Part shown: one piece after another, positions 43,790-51,875 of the stretch
How the letters are laid out: each line of letters opens with the position of its first letter
Position numbering within the stretch: position 1 is the stretch's first letter
Source: Sphingomonas yunnanensis
GTDB taxonomy: Bacteria > Pseudomonadota > Alphaproteobacteria > Sphingomonadales > Sphingomonadaceae
DNA length: 64,000 bases
NCBI RefSeq assembly: GCF_019898765.1
Contig: NZ_JAIOKB010000009.1
Coordinates: 62,001 to 126,000 of the forward strand
Direction of reading: 5' to 3'
Notes under the pieces: model-generated
Databases searched by the model: none
Seen by the model: only the letters and a program-made list of their open reading frames with translations
What the model was told of the DNA's origin: nothing
Program-made: the position numbers and the translations under genes

Positions 43790-45577
43790 CTACAGCGTAA
43801 CGAGCAGCTCCGCGACCGTCTCAAGTGCGCAGCGTTTCGAATAGTCTGGGGGCAGGAAGCGGCTGAAGCGGATCTCAGCCTGCGTAATCTCGCGCACCAT
43901 CGTCAACGTCAGCGCGAGGTTCTGCCTGTCGTCCAGGCCCGGAGCATAGCCTTGCGGCAGGGCGTCGAACGGGACTCCCTCTCCGTGAAGCGCCAGGGCG
44001 CTCGCCACGCTGCGCAGCGGTCCCGTCATGTGCCGGCGCGAGGCGTTATGGTAGCGGCCTCGTCGGCGGTAGGACTGGTCGAGCAGCATGCAGACGGCCC
44101 AGTAGTTGAGGTTACCGATGTGGCGCAGCGCGGGCAGCAGTTCGTCTTTAACGTCCTCGCCGGCTGGCGGCAAACCCGTTTCGACGTGGAGCGCGTAGCT
44201 CGGATATTGGGGGCTGCCCGGTGCCCAGACCTGCGAGCCCGGCAGCGCCGAATGCGTTCCCAGGAAGATCGACTTGAAGAGCTCGAAGTGCTCGGCCTCA
44301 CCTTCGATCCTCACCTCCTCCAGCTTTTTCAGCCAGAGGTTGAAGTCGATGAGGTCGGGCTCGCGGTTGCGGAGCTCTCCCATGACCGCCTCGATCTTCC
44401 TGTAGAGCGAGCCGACTTGGTTGGGTCGCGCCGTACCCAGGACGCCGTAGAGCTGGTCCACGAAGGCTTGGTCGGCCGGGTCCTGCTGCTGGGGCGCGAT
44501 CCGGTCGGCCGGCGCTTCCACGTAGACGTACTTGGCGAGCGTCTCGAGGCTCAAGGCCTCAAGCGAGAAGGCGAAGGGGTAGATGTCCTGCTCGTACGGG
44601 AACTGCTGCCGTCCGAGATGGGGAGCGGCGCCCAGCTCCACTAGGAGACCGTTCACGACGTCGAGGTGGGTCATCTCCTCGATTGCGACTCCTAGCACGT
44701 GCAGGGGGCGGCCGCCGTACCGGTGGCTCGCCCAGCCGGCCAGGGACAGATATTCCGGGCACTTCACCGAGAAGGCGGCGTAGAGGTATTGGACGAGCAG
44801 CGAATGCTCGATCTCCGCCGCGTCCCGCAGAAGCCTTGTGAGTTCAAGAAGCGGGTTCGCGAAGAGCGGGACGTAGCCGCGCGCCGGCGCCGGGCTGGCC
44901 GCCAGGCTGAAGGCGAGCGGCGTCTCGATCGCGTCGAGGCTGAAGTCGGCGCGCAGGTTGTGGACCGCGCCCTTCTCAACGTTCGGTTCGAGCAGTCCCA
45001 GCAGGTCGAACTGTTCGACCGCCTGCTTCTCCGTCAGCTTCAGCGCGAGGTTGGCGAGCGCCGGAGCCGGCGCCCGCTCGTCGATCGCGCGCCGGATGGC
45101 CTTAAGATACCTGGTGTAGCCGGTGCACCGGCAGAGGTTGTGGCCCGCCACGGCCTCGATCACCGTCTCGGGATCTTGGTTGGGGAGCGCCGCCATCTGC
45201 TCGTAGGCCACCACCCCCGCCACGGCGAAGCCGGCGGCGCAGTAGCCGCACTGCATCGCGTCCTCGTCGAGGATCGCCTGCTGGACCGGATGGAGGAGCG
45301 TCTCTTGCGCGATGCCCTCGATCGTCGTTACCTCCCAGCCGTTCACGTGGCGCATGGCAATCATGCAGGACTGCTTCGTGACGGGCGGCTCGCCGGGACG
45401 GTGCCGGACCATGACGGTGCAGGCTCGGCATTCGCCAATACTGCAGCCGATCCGGGTGCCGGTCTTGCCGAGGACCTCTCGCAGATAGTGGCCGAGGTGC
45501 ATGTCCTCAGGAACGTCAGCGACGACCTCGGACTTGCCGTTGACAGTGAAGCTGATGTCAGAAGTCTTCCTAAGCAC
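43790..45577 (-). CDS. [2Fe-2S] xanthine-dehydrogenase-type subunit fused to a VioB-like ferritin domain
   Basis: A 595-residue two-part protein. Residues 1-165 are the iron-sulfur subunit of molybdenum hydroxylases. Cys45, 50, 53 and 71 hold the plant-type cluster (GCSIGECRAC), and Cys110, 113, 149 and 151 hold the second (CGYC, CRC). Residues about 240-480 match the ferritin-like domain of VioB-type proteins (PF12902): RDAAEIEHSLLVQYLYAAF, VLGVAIEEMTHLDVVNGLL and FPYEQDIYPFAFSLE. The GTG start overlaps the stop of the Mo subunit by eight bases. This fusion is not an arrangement known to me. The Mo subunit has no FAD partner nearby, as in isoquinoline 1-oxidoreductase. Confidence 0.8.
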   Translation of the reverse strand: MLRKTSDISFTVNGKSEVVADVPEDMHLGHYLREVLGKTGTRIGCSIGECRACTVMVRHRPGEPPVTKQSCMIAMRHVNGWEVTTIEGIAQETLLHPVQQAILDEDAMQCGYCAAGFAVAGVVAYEQMAALPNQDPETVIEAVAGHNLCRCTGYTRYLKAIRRAIDERAPAPALANLALKLTEKQAVEQFDLLGLLEPNVEKGAVHNLRADFSLDAIETPLAFSLAASPAPARGYVPLFANPLLELTRLLRDAAEIEHSLLVQYLYAAFSVKCPEYLSLAGWASHRYGGRPLHVLGVAIEEMTHLDVVNGLLVELGAAPHLGRQQFPYEQDIYPFAFSLEALSLETLAKYVYVEAPADRIAPQQQDPADQAFVDQLYGVLGTARPNQVGSLYRKIEAVMGELRNREPDLIDFNLWLKKLEEVRIEGEAEHFELFKSIFLGTHSALPGSQVWAPGSPQYPSYALHVETGLPPAGEDVKDELLPALRHIGNLNYWAVCMLLDQSYRRRGRYHNASRRHMTGPLRSVASALALHGEGVPFDALPQGYAPGLDDRQNLALTLTMVREITQAEIRFSRFLPPDYSKRCALETVAELLVTL

Positions 45578-48275
45578 CGGGCGCTCTCGCGATCTTGAGG
45601 TCTGAATATCGGATCGGCAGGCGGTTCGGCCAGGCATCCGCCGAATGGTGCCCCAGCGCGTGAGCGACCGCGTTGGAGATTGCGGCGGCAACGGTGGTCA
45701 TGGTCACTTCGCCCGCACCCTTGTGGCGGATGAAGGCGTCGTTGGCGTTGAGCGCACCGCCGGGCGGCAGGGGAATGCGCGTCTGCTCGAGCCGGATCCC
45801 GCTGACGTCAGAGGCCCGTGGCATGATGTACCGATCGAAGTTGACGTACCGGTCCTGTCCAGACTCTCTCGGCAGATCTTCGAACAAGGCATGCGCAATG
45901 CCCATCTGCAGGCCGCCTTCGACCTGCCCGTCCAGCACGTTCTCGATGATGGGCTCACCGGCGTCGAGGAAGGCGACGGCGTCGGTCACCCTGATGGCGC
46001 CGGCCGTCGGATCGATCTCGACCGCGATCAGATGGGCGCCGGCCGCGTATCCGGATCGCGGCACGGGCGTCTTTCCAGGCCCGGCGGGATCGGGGAAGAC
46101 GCGATCGAAAACATCGACGAGCGTTGGCGTCGCGAGGAAGTCGCGCGCGAAGCCGATCGCGTCAGCGAAGCTCCGGTGCTCGACGGTGCCCTCGACGAAC
46201 CGCGCCTGCGACCAGCCATTCGCGAAGTAGCCGTGGGCGATTACCATCCTCTCGCGGCCCGAGGCCTCCAGATGCTGGGCGATCTCAGAGAGCGCGACCG
46301 TGCGCGCGCCGACTACGAAGCCTTTCTCGCCCCAGCCGGCGGTGATCGCGTCGTCGTCGAGCATCGAGCCAGTGATCAAGCGCAGTGCCGGGAGTATGCG
46401 GAACCTGAGCAGGGCGGCCAACGCCTCGCGCACCACGTGGACGTGGAAGAAGGCCGTCTTGGACGCGCTCGCCGACGACCGGTCGCCCCATTTCTTCGGG
46501 ACGTTCTGGACGTTCTGGACGTTCTGCAGCATCAGCGCCGAGAATGCAGCGAACGGTTCGGCGGTGCCAAGCTGGACCTGCGCCCGGGTATGGAAGGCCG
46601 CTTCGATCACGAACGCCAGCGACTGCCTCGCGCCCTGGCCCATGTCGACAGTCTCGCTCCACACGGTAACGGTGCCGTCGAATTCGAGTTGGACCGCTGC
46701 GTATTGCGGATCTGCGGAGGTGCCGTAGGCCTGCATGCAGCCTGCGAACCCGACTCCCCGGTAGATGCCGCCTTTGGCGGCGTTGGCGCGGGCCGCATCA
46801 CGACCGGTCCACAGCGGATGCCGGGCGGCGAGATCGCAGACCTCGGCGTTTGCGACATGGAACTTGAGTGGTGTTCCGGCCAAGACGTTGTCTGCGCTGG
46901 TGGGCAGGGGATCGTGCCGGAGGATGTTGCGGCGTCTGAATGCGACGGGATCGTCCTTCAGTCCGAGCACGGCGAGTTTGTCGACGGCCGTTTCGATGTT
47001 GAAGTTCACCTGGGGGATGCCGAAGCCGCGCATCGACCCGACGACCGGGACCGCGCGCCTCGTCACAACCCCGTTCACGCTGGCCTGCCGGAACTTGTAG
47101 AAGCTGGTCGCGTGAAGCGACCCCAGGGACATGACGGGATTGCTCAAGTTGATCTCCGCCCCGCCTTCGAACACGATGTGCATGAGCGCGCGGTCGAGGA
47201 GACCGTCCTTGGTGGCGGAGACGAGGCTGTGGACGGCGGAGCCGTGTCGCTTCAGTCCCGCCTGGAACTGCTCGAAGCGGTCGTATGCTAATCGTACCGG
47301 CTTGCCGGCGAAGATGGCGGCGAAGGCCAGCTGGAAGAGGTGCGGCGCCATGTCGCGGCCGCCGAAGCCGCCACCCAAGTCGGCACCCCAGAGCTCGACC
47401 TTCTTTATGTCCGAGCCAGGCTTCACGAACGCCGAGAGCGCGCGGCGTTCGCCGGACGCCGATTGCGTTCCGGCCAAGATCGTCAGCGTGCCGTCCTTGA
47501 AGCGCGCCAACCCGCTCTCGGGTTCGAGGAACGCGGGATCCACCTGCTGGGTGTAGGTCGTAGTCTCCACGCAGAGCTGATCCGGTTTGAGCAGGGCGAG
47601 GTCCGCGTAGATCGCGGTCGCCGTCGCGCTCTCCTTGACGGGGTCCGTCGGATCGGCCCGTGACCAGGCTCCGGCGTTGAACGTGAGCGGCCCGTTCGAA
47701 TACTGGCTGGAGGCCGGGTAGGGTGCCGCCGACCAGAGGTAATGCTGCCTCGCCAAGGACGTGTCGACCTCGAGCGTGCGCCAATCGTCGAGGATCTCGT
47801 CCAGCGTCGGGTTCGCCGGAAGCGTCTGGGGCCGCACGTCCTCGTACACGACGATGCCACGGTCCTCTCGGATCTCCTGCGCGGCCCGTCGGAAGGTCAG
47901 GAAGTTGTCGTAGATCAGGATGGCGAGAGGTTGGCTAAGGAATTCGGGGACAGTGTCGGCGAGGCAGATCTGGCGGGTTACTGTCCAAGTCGCGCCCCTC
48001 GGGGGCGGCATGACGCCGATCGAGGTGTCGTAGTTGGCGAGGCGGATCGTTTCCTCGGTGATCACCTTTGAAGGCTGGTTCTCCACGCTTAGCTTCGTCA
48101 GGTCCAAGCGCTTGAACTTCTTGGTGACGCAGGTCGCGCGCACGACGAGGGCGTGAGCGCAGTCCTCGCCCCATCCGAGATCGTCCGAGCGGTAGTCGCT
48201 CGCGAAAACCTTTTCGCCAGTGATTTTGGCGCGACGAAGATCAGCTTCCATCCACTTCGGTCGATTCTCGCCCAA
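45570..48275 (-). CDS. Xanthine dehydrogenase-family molybdopterin-binding subunit
   Basis: A 901-residue catalytic subunit of a molybdenum hydroxylase. GADLGGGFGGRDMAPHLF and GSMRGFGIPQVNFNIE are Mo-pterin contacts, GQGARQSLAFVI is a later pterin contact, and the C-terminal HKGAGEVTMTT bears the catalytic Glu. The order agrees with the IorB/CoxL family, though several loops differ and an unusual LQNVQNVQNV insert (three 9-base repeats) occurs near residue 585. The start is TTG at 48275 with GGGGAG eight bases before. It is first in a run with the fused iron-sulfur/ferritin protein. Substrate unknown. Confidence 0.85.
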   Translation of the reverse strand: MGENRPKWMEADLRRAKITGEKVFASDYRSDDLGWGEDCAHALVVRATCVTKKFKRLDLTKLSVENQPSKVITEETIRLANYDTSIGVMPPPRGATWTVTRQICLADTVPEFLSQPLAILIYDNFLTFRRAAQEIREDRGIVVYEDVRPQTLPANPTLDEILDDWRTLEVDTSLARQHYLWSAAPYPASSQYSNGPLTFNAGAWSRADPTDPVKESATATAIYADLALLKPDQLCVETTTYTQQVDPAFLEPESGLARFKDGTLTILAGTQSASGERRALSAFVKPGSDIKKVELWGADLGGGFGGRDMAPHLFQLAFAAIFAGKPVRLAYDRFEQFQAGLKRHGSAVHSLVSATKDGLLDRALMHIVFEGGAEINLSNPVMSLGSLHATSFYKFRQASVNGVVTRRAVPVVGSMRGFGIPQVNFNIETAVDKLAVLGLKDDPVAFRRRNILRHDPLPTSADNVLAGTPLKFHVANAEVCDLAARHPLWTGRDAARANAAKGGIYRGVGFAGCMQAYGTSADPQYAAVQLEFDGTVTVWSETVDMGQGARQSLAFVIEAAFHTRAQVQLGTAEPFAAFSALMLQNVQNVQNVPKKWGDRSSASASKTAFFHVHVVREALAALLRFRILPALRLITGSMLDDDAITAGWGEKGFVVGARTVALSEIAQHLEASGRERMVIAHGYFANGWSQARFVEGTVEHRSFADAIGFARDFLATPTLVDVFDRVFPDPAGPGKTPVPRSGYAAGAHLIAVEIDPTAGAIRVTDAVAFLDAGEPIIENVLDGQVEGGLQMGIAHALFEDLPRESGQDRYVNFDRYIMPRASDVSGIRLEQTRIPLPPGGALNANDAFIRHKGAGEVTMTTVAAAISNAVAHALGHHSADAWPNRLPIRYSDLKIARAPGA
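46501..46527. repeat. Three 9-base in-frame repeats inside the Mo subunit gene
   Basis: ACGTTCTGG repeated three times (last base of the third differs). On the coding strand it gives the tripeptide Gln-Asn-Val three times. In-frame slippage would change loop length without breaking the gene. Confidence 0.75.
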
Positions 48276-48439
48276 GGCAGCGCTCCCCTTCGTGCTGCCA
48301 CTGTTATTGCAGCGATTGGAGGATGCACAAGCGATGATCGCAAGTAAATCGGGTGCCGTCGTATTTTATTATTTACAATTACAGCCCGTTGCGTCCTGTT
48401 GGCCGACTCCTTCGCAGAGGCGAAGATTTGGAATGGAGC

Positions 48440-48648
48440 ATGCCGAAACCGACGAGTAGCACTGGTCAGGATCCTCTTTCGTACTATACGAGCAGGACCG
48501 TCGAGGAGCTTACCCGAATCGAGAACAACGACGTCTCCGCCGAACAGGCCGAGCGCCACTGCATCTACAGCCGTCTAGTGTTCGCGATCGTCGCGGACGC
48601 GTTCAACGGGAACAAGAAGGGCCCGAACGGCACTTATCCAGGGCGGGT
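48440..48648 (+). pseudogene. Truncated duplicate of the deaminase-like gene
   Basis: Residues DPLSYYTSRTVEELTRIENN and the following QAERHCIYSRLVFAIVADAFNGNK align with the N-terminus of the protein at 49096 (GLAHYWAKPLSDLAKVDTAA, then QAERHRIYSLLTMALVRAYWNGNK). Homology stops at about 48648, where the sequence passes into a phosphatase remnant on the other strand. The catalytic half is missing, so the fragment is not functional as a deaminase. Confidence 0.75.
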
Positions 48649-48890
48649 TGGCCAAAGCTCGCGCGCGCGCGATCAAGCATGCGTTGCGCCTGCGCATATT
48701 TACTGATTGTATCCACGCGGTACTCGGCAGCCGTCTTAAACCAGAGGACACCGGTAAGCCGCTCGTGCGCATCGCGCTGCATCGTCGGCGCTAGCGCTGC
48801 CGGCACGACCGGAGTGCCAGTCTGCTAGGCACCGGCTGTCGCTGTCGCAAGCAGAAGCGGTAAACAGATTCCGACGGCCTTGAGTCCCAT
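48649..48890 (-). pseudogene. e(P4)-type acid phosphatase / 5'-nucleotidase N-terminal remnant
   Basis: The minus strand from 48890 reads a signal peptide (MGLKAVGICLPLLLATATAGA), then an in-frame TAG at 48826-48828, then LTGVLWFKTAAEYRVDTISKYAQAQRMLD. The latter resembles the N-terminal VLWMQTSAEYRA...QAYN segment of lipoprotein e(P4)-family HAD phosphatases. The remainder is cut off at the deaminase fragment. The stop and truncation make it dead. Confidence 0.55.
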
Positions 48891-49095
48891 GCCGCTTCCC
48901 CATCTGTTCGCCCTGGTCGCTCTCTTCAAGCGACTCATCGCGGGAAAAACTTCCGTCAATTACGTATTCAATGCAACTTTAGACTTTATACGAGCTGGTG
49001 CTTGTTCAATTCGCAAATTGGACCAAGCGCGCTTCATCTATCGCCGGCCCAGTTATAAGGTTATCGTCGTCTGACGACACATCAGGAGATCGACC

Positions 49096-50166
49096 ATGGC
49101 CGACGCTCTTCCGCCAGGAATCAAGCCCACCGACGGCCTCGCCCATTACTGGGCGAAGCCGCTAAGCGATCTGGCGAAGGTCGACACCGCGGCCGTGGCC
49201 ACAGATCAGGCCGAGCGGCACCGCATCTACTCTCTCCTGACGATGGCGCTCGTCAGGGCATATTGGAACGGCAACAAGTTCGGGGCGGAAGGCGATTATC
49301 CCACGCGCCCTTCGCAAAAAAAGAGAAACGGTTCCTATGAAGGAGAGCGCATCGGAGATCGCGCCAGCGAACGGTACATCGGGCACAATATCGCGTGCAT
49401 CGCGGTCGACGAGAACGGCGAGATCATCGACTTCGAGTTCAACCACAACGAGCTGTACAACAGCTCGGCCGAACACGCTGAGTCGCGACTCATTCGCCGC
49501 ATTTTCACGCTCAACCAAGCCTACAACCATTGGCAGACGCTCGCGGAAGGTGATCTTGCCGACATCGCATATTCGAACGTCTTCAACGGCGTGACGATCT
49601 ACACAAGTCTCGAGTCCTGCGCTCAGTGCTCCGGCGTCATGACGCTCGCGAGCTGCCTGCGAGTCGTCTACCTGCAGAGTGATCCCGGACAGTATCTCGT
49701 CGGCAACCTCCTTTACAATCTAAGCCGGCCGCAACCCGCGCCAGCGTTCTTCTCAACCGCCGAGGCGCTACGGCCCAAGCCCACGGCCAAATACTGGGCT
49801 CCCGAACCGCTCGGCGCCGATCTATTTGGTTTTGAATACAAGGCACAACTCGACACAGCATATTCCGCTTTCCTCAAGTCGGGTCAGGATGAACCGCAGG
49901 CGATGTTCTGGGTGTCGCCCGATGGTGCGAAGAAGAAGCGACCGGACAGCCTAACGTCGTTCCTGTGTACCGACGCGGCGCGCGATATCTACGGTGCCGC
50001 TGCGGAGGAGTTCGGATCGCTTGTGCCGACACACAAGACGTTCAAGCCGCCGCGGAGCGACGGCGAGGTCGAAGCGGTGAAGAGCAACGAGGAAGCGCTC
50101 GATCACGCCCGGGCCTTCCTGCGGCATGCCGTTAAAGAGGCCAGACGGGGCACGCCGCACCGCTGA
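49096..50166 (+). CDS. Cytidine-deaminase-superfamily protein
   Basis: A 356-residue protein preceded by AGGAG seven bases from the ATG. The zinc site is His127-Ala-Glu129 (SSAEHAESR) with Cys175 and Cys178 in SLESCAQCSGVM, the H.E...C..C set of the deaminase superfamily; the usual Pro before the first Cys is Ser. An N-terminal helical region (1-95) and a 170-residue C-terminal extension are unlike housekeeping CDA or TadA. The substrate may be a nucleotide, nucleic acid or small base. It lies divergently beside the Mo-hydroxylase run, and a fragment of a second copy stands between them. Confidence 0.75.
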   Translation: MADALPPGIKPTDGLAHYWAKPLSDLAKVDTAAVATDQAERHRIYSLLTMALVRAYWNGNKFGAEGDYPTRPSQKKRNGSYEGERIGDRASERYIGHNIACIAVDENGEIIDFEFNHNELYNSSAEHAESRLIRRIFTLNQAYNHWQTLAEGDLADIAYSNVFNGVTIYTSLESCAQCSGVMTLASCLRVVYLQSDPGQYLVGNLLYNLSRPQPAPAFFSTAEALRPKPTAKYWAPEPLGADLFGFEYKAQLDTAYSAFLKSGQDEPQAMFWVSPDGAKKKRPDSLTSFLCTDAARDIYGAAAEEFGSLVPTHKTFKPPRSDGEVEAVKSNEEALDHARAFLRHAVKEARRGTPHR

Positions 50167-50689
50167 CGAGCGGTCCCCGCACATCGCAAGCGTAGCGTGT
50201 ACACGCCGCCCCACCGAGAGAGCCCGCTTCCTTCCGGCACGCTGATTCTCGCGACGGGGCCGCGCGATCGGACTGCCGAAGGAGGAGCTTAAGACTCAAA
50301 CGGCGCCCACACCGAAGCGCAGCGCCTGTTGCACGAGCCCGTCTATACGTTTCGCTCCACAAAGCCCGACGTCTGCTAGCCATTACCTTCAGCCATGGCG
50401 ATGTCGCAAAAGCAGCGACATACGCGATGCTCGAAACTCAGGAGTCGTGCGACACCCAACCTGAACGAGCGGCAGTTAAGCCTCCGCCGTTCTCCAAAGC
50501 GGCCATTCCGGTTTCCACCCTCGGCAGGCGCTCGGGCCCCTCCCCTGCCTCCTGAACGAATGGCTGGTTTTCCGGCCGACCGCCCGATAGCGGACGGGCA
50601 GCTATCCACCCGACCCTTTCAGAACAGCAGCGTCTTCCGCCGCGCGACTAGCCGCCCTCTGACAACGTTGCAAAAAGCAAAAGACGGAA

Positions 50690-50703
50690 GGATATCGATA
50701 TCC
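50690..50703. repeat. Perfect 14-bp palindrome
   Basis: GGATATCGATATCC, followed within a few bases by another GGATATCC half. It is 36 bases from the 8-base tandem repeat. Role unknown. Confidence 0.6.
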
Positions 50704-50738
50704 TATGGATATCCTCCCGCGAGAGTTACAGCCACAGG

Positions 50739-50800
50739 GCGAGCGGGCGAGCGGGCGAGCGGGCGAGCGGGCGAGCGGGCGAGCGGGCGAGCGGGCGAGC
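50739..50800. repeat. 8-base tandem repeat, about 7.75 units
   Basis: GCGAGCGG repeated seven times exactly, then a partial unit GCGAGC. It is intergenic, 28 bases past the stop of the SIMPL gene. A microsatellite-like tract of this kind is prone to slippage. Confidence 0.9.
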
Positions 50801-50828
50801 TGATCAACCGGGTAGTTGTGAATGCGGC

Positions 50829-51590
50829 TCAACCTGCAATTGCGTAGGTGACGTATACCTGTGCACGGGTTTCAATTGGAGCGGGCCGTGTGTCAAGCGT
50901 CACAGGCGACATCGCGGGTGGGGGCGGGGGCGGAGGCGGCGGAGGAGCGCCTACGCGTTGCAAAGAACCGGCTGTATTCTGTTCGTAGCTGGCCTGGTCG
51001 CGTACAGCTGTGATTTCGCCCAGGCGCACCCGGGCACCGCTGGCGAGCGCTGCGGCTCGGCGGCGCGCATCTTCAAAGGCTGCTGCGTTGGCGCGCGCCT
51101 GCGCTGCCTGAGGGTCTGACAGAAGGAAGCCTTGCACGCGCGCGTCGCTTGCACCGAGGCGTGCTGCGAGCGCAGCCGCAGTCGCCGCCTTTTCCACGGC
51201 GGGCGTGCGTACGCGCATCTGCATCGTAGCAATATAGCCTACTACTGCGCAGTCCCCGCTGCTCAGCCGCGGCTGCGCACCATAATTGTTCTGGCCGCTG
51301 CATGTCGGGCCACGCGCCTCGATTAAAACCACCTCACTAGTGGTAATCTCGCTCCCCAAGCCCAGATAGCCAGCGACGCCCTCCGTCACTGCGCGTTGCT
51401 TCACCGCAATGTCGCGCGTCGCTGCGTCGGGAGTTGGCCCTTCGCCTCGCAGATAGGCTACTAACGTCGCAAGGTCGGGCGGCGTCCGTACCGCGGCAGT
51501 GCCAGTCACCTGGATCGTTCGCTCCGCCGGCGCTTGCACAAGCCCAGACTGTGGCGCAATCGCAATAGACAGGGCGAGCAGCGACTTCAT
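50829..51590 (-). CDS. SIMPL-domain (DUF541) periplasmic protein
   Basis: A 253-residue exported protein. The signal peptide MKSLLALSIAIAPQSGLVQA is followed by RTIQVTGTAAVRTPPDLATL, the opening strand of SIMPL/DUF541 proteins, then DARVQGFLLSDPQAAQARANAAAFEDARRRAAALASG and VRLGEITAV, all usual for the family. A run of ten prolines (about residues 216-225) precedes the last strand. GGAGG lies seven bases before the ATG. Relatives have been linked to oxidative-stress tolerance, but function is poorly defined. Confidence 0.85.
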   Translation of the reverse strand: MKSLLALSIAIAPQSGLVQAPAERTIQVTGTAAVRTPPDLATLVAYLRGEGPTPDAATRDIAVKQRAVTEGVAGYLGLGSEITTSEVVLIEARGPTCSGQNNYGAQPRLSSGDCAVVGYIATMQMRVRTPAVEKAATAAALAARLGASDARVQGFLLSDPQAAQARANAAAFEDARRRAAALASGARVRLGEITAVRDQASYEQNTAGSLQRVGAPPPPPPPPPPAMSPVTLDTRPAPIETRAQVYVTYAIAG

Positions 51591-51875
51591 GGAGCGTCCT
51601 CCTTGGATCATACCGCAGCATCGACGCACCTCGGCTGCGTAACAACCCAATGCGACCAATCTTGCGATGATCGTACGACCTAGGCGCCTTCATTATAAGC
51701 GCCGATCGATATTCGTGACCTCGATCTCACAAGGCGGTTGCCGCGCGGGAGGTCAAACGCGGACAGGCTTGCTATCCACCCGACGTAGGCTCCCGCCTCC
51801 TCCGCCGATCGCGGGACGACATACGGTTGTTGCGGCGGCTGCCCGGACGCGAAAAGATCCCTGTCGTCCGTTTCA
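51591..51875. other. Intergenic stretch
   Basis: No gene recognised between the SIMPL gene and the end of the ATPase gene. Confidence 0.5.

Larger units (their letters stand above)
50167..50828. other. Intergenic stretch with palindrome and tandem repeat
   Basis: No gene recognised. It holds a 14-bp palindrome (50690-50703) and an 8-base tandem repeat (50739-50800) just after the end of the SIMPL gene. Confidence 0.6.

Noticed and set aside
45645..47291. Plus-strand open frame of about 548 codons opposite the Mo subunit
   Set aside because: Shadow of the minus-strand gene, with no recognisable motif and Arg/Asp/Gly-rich composition.
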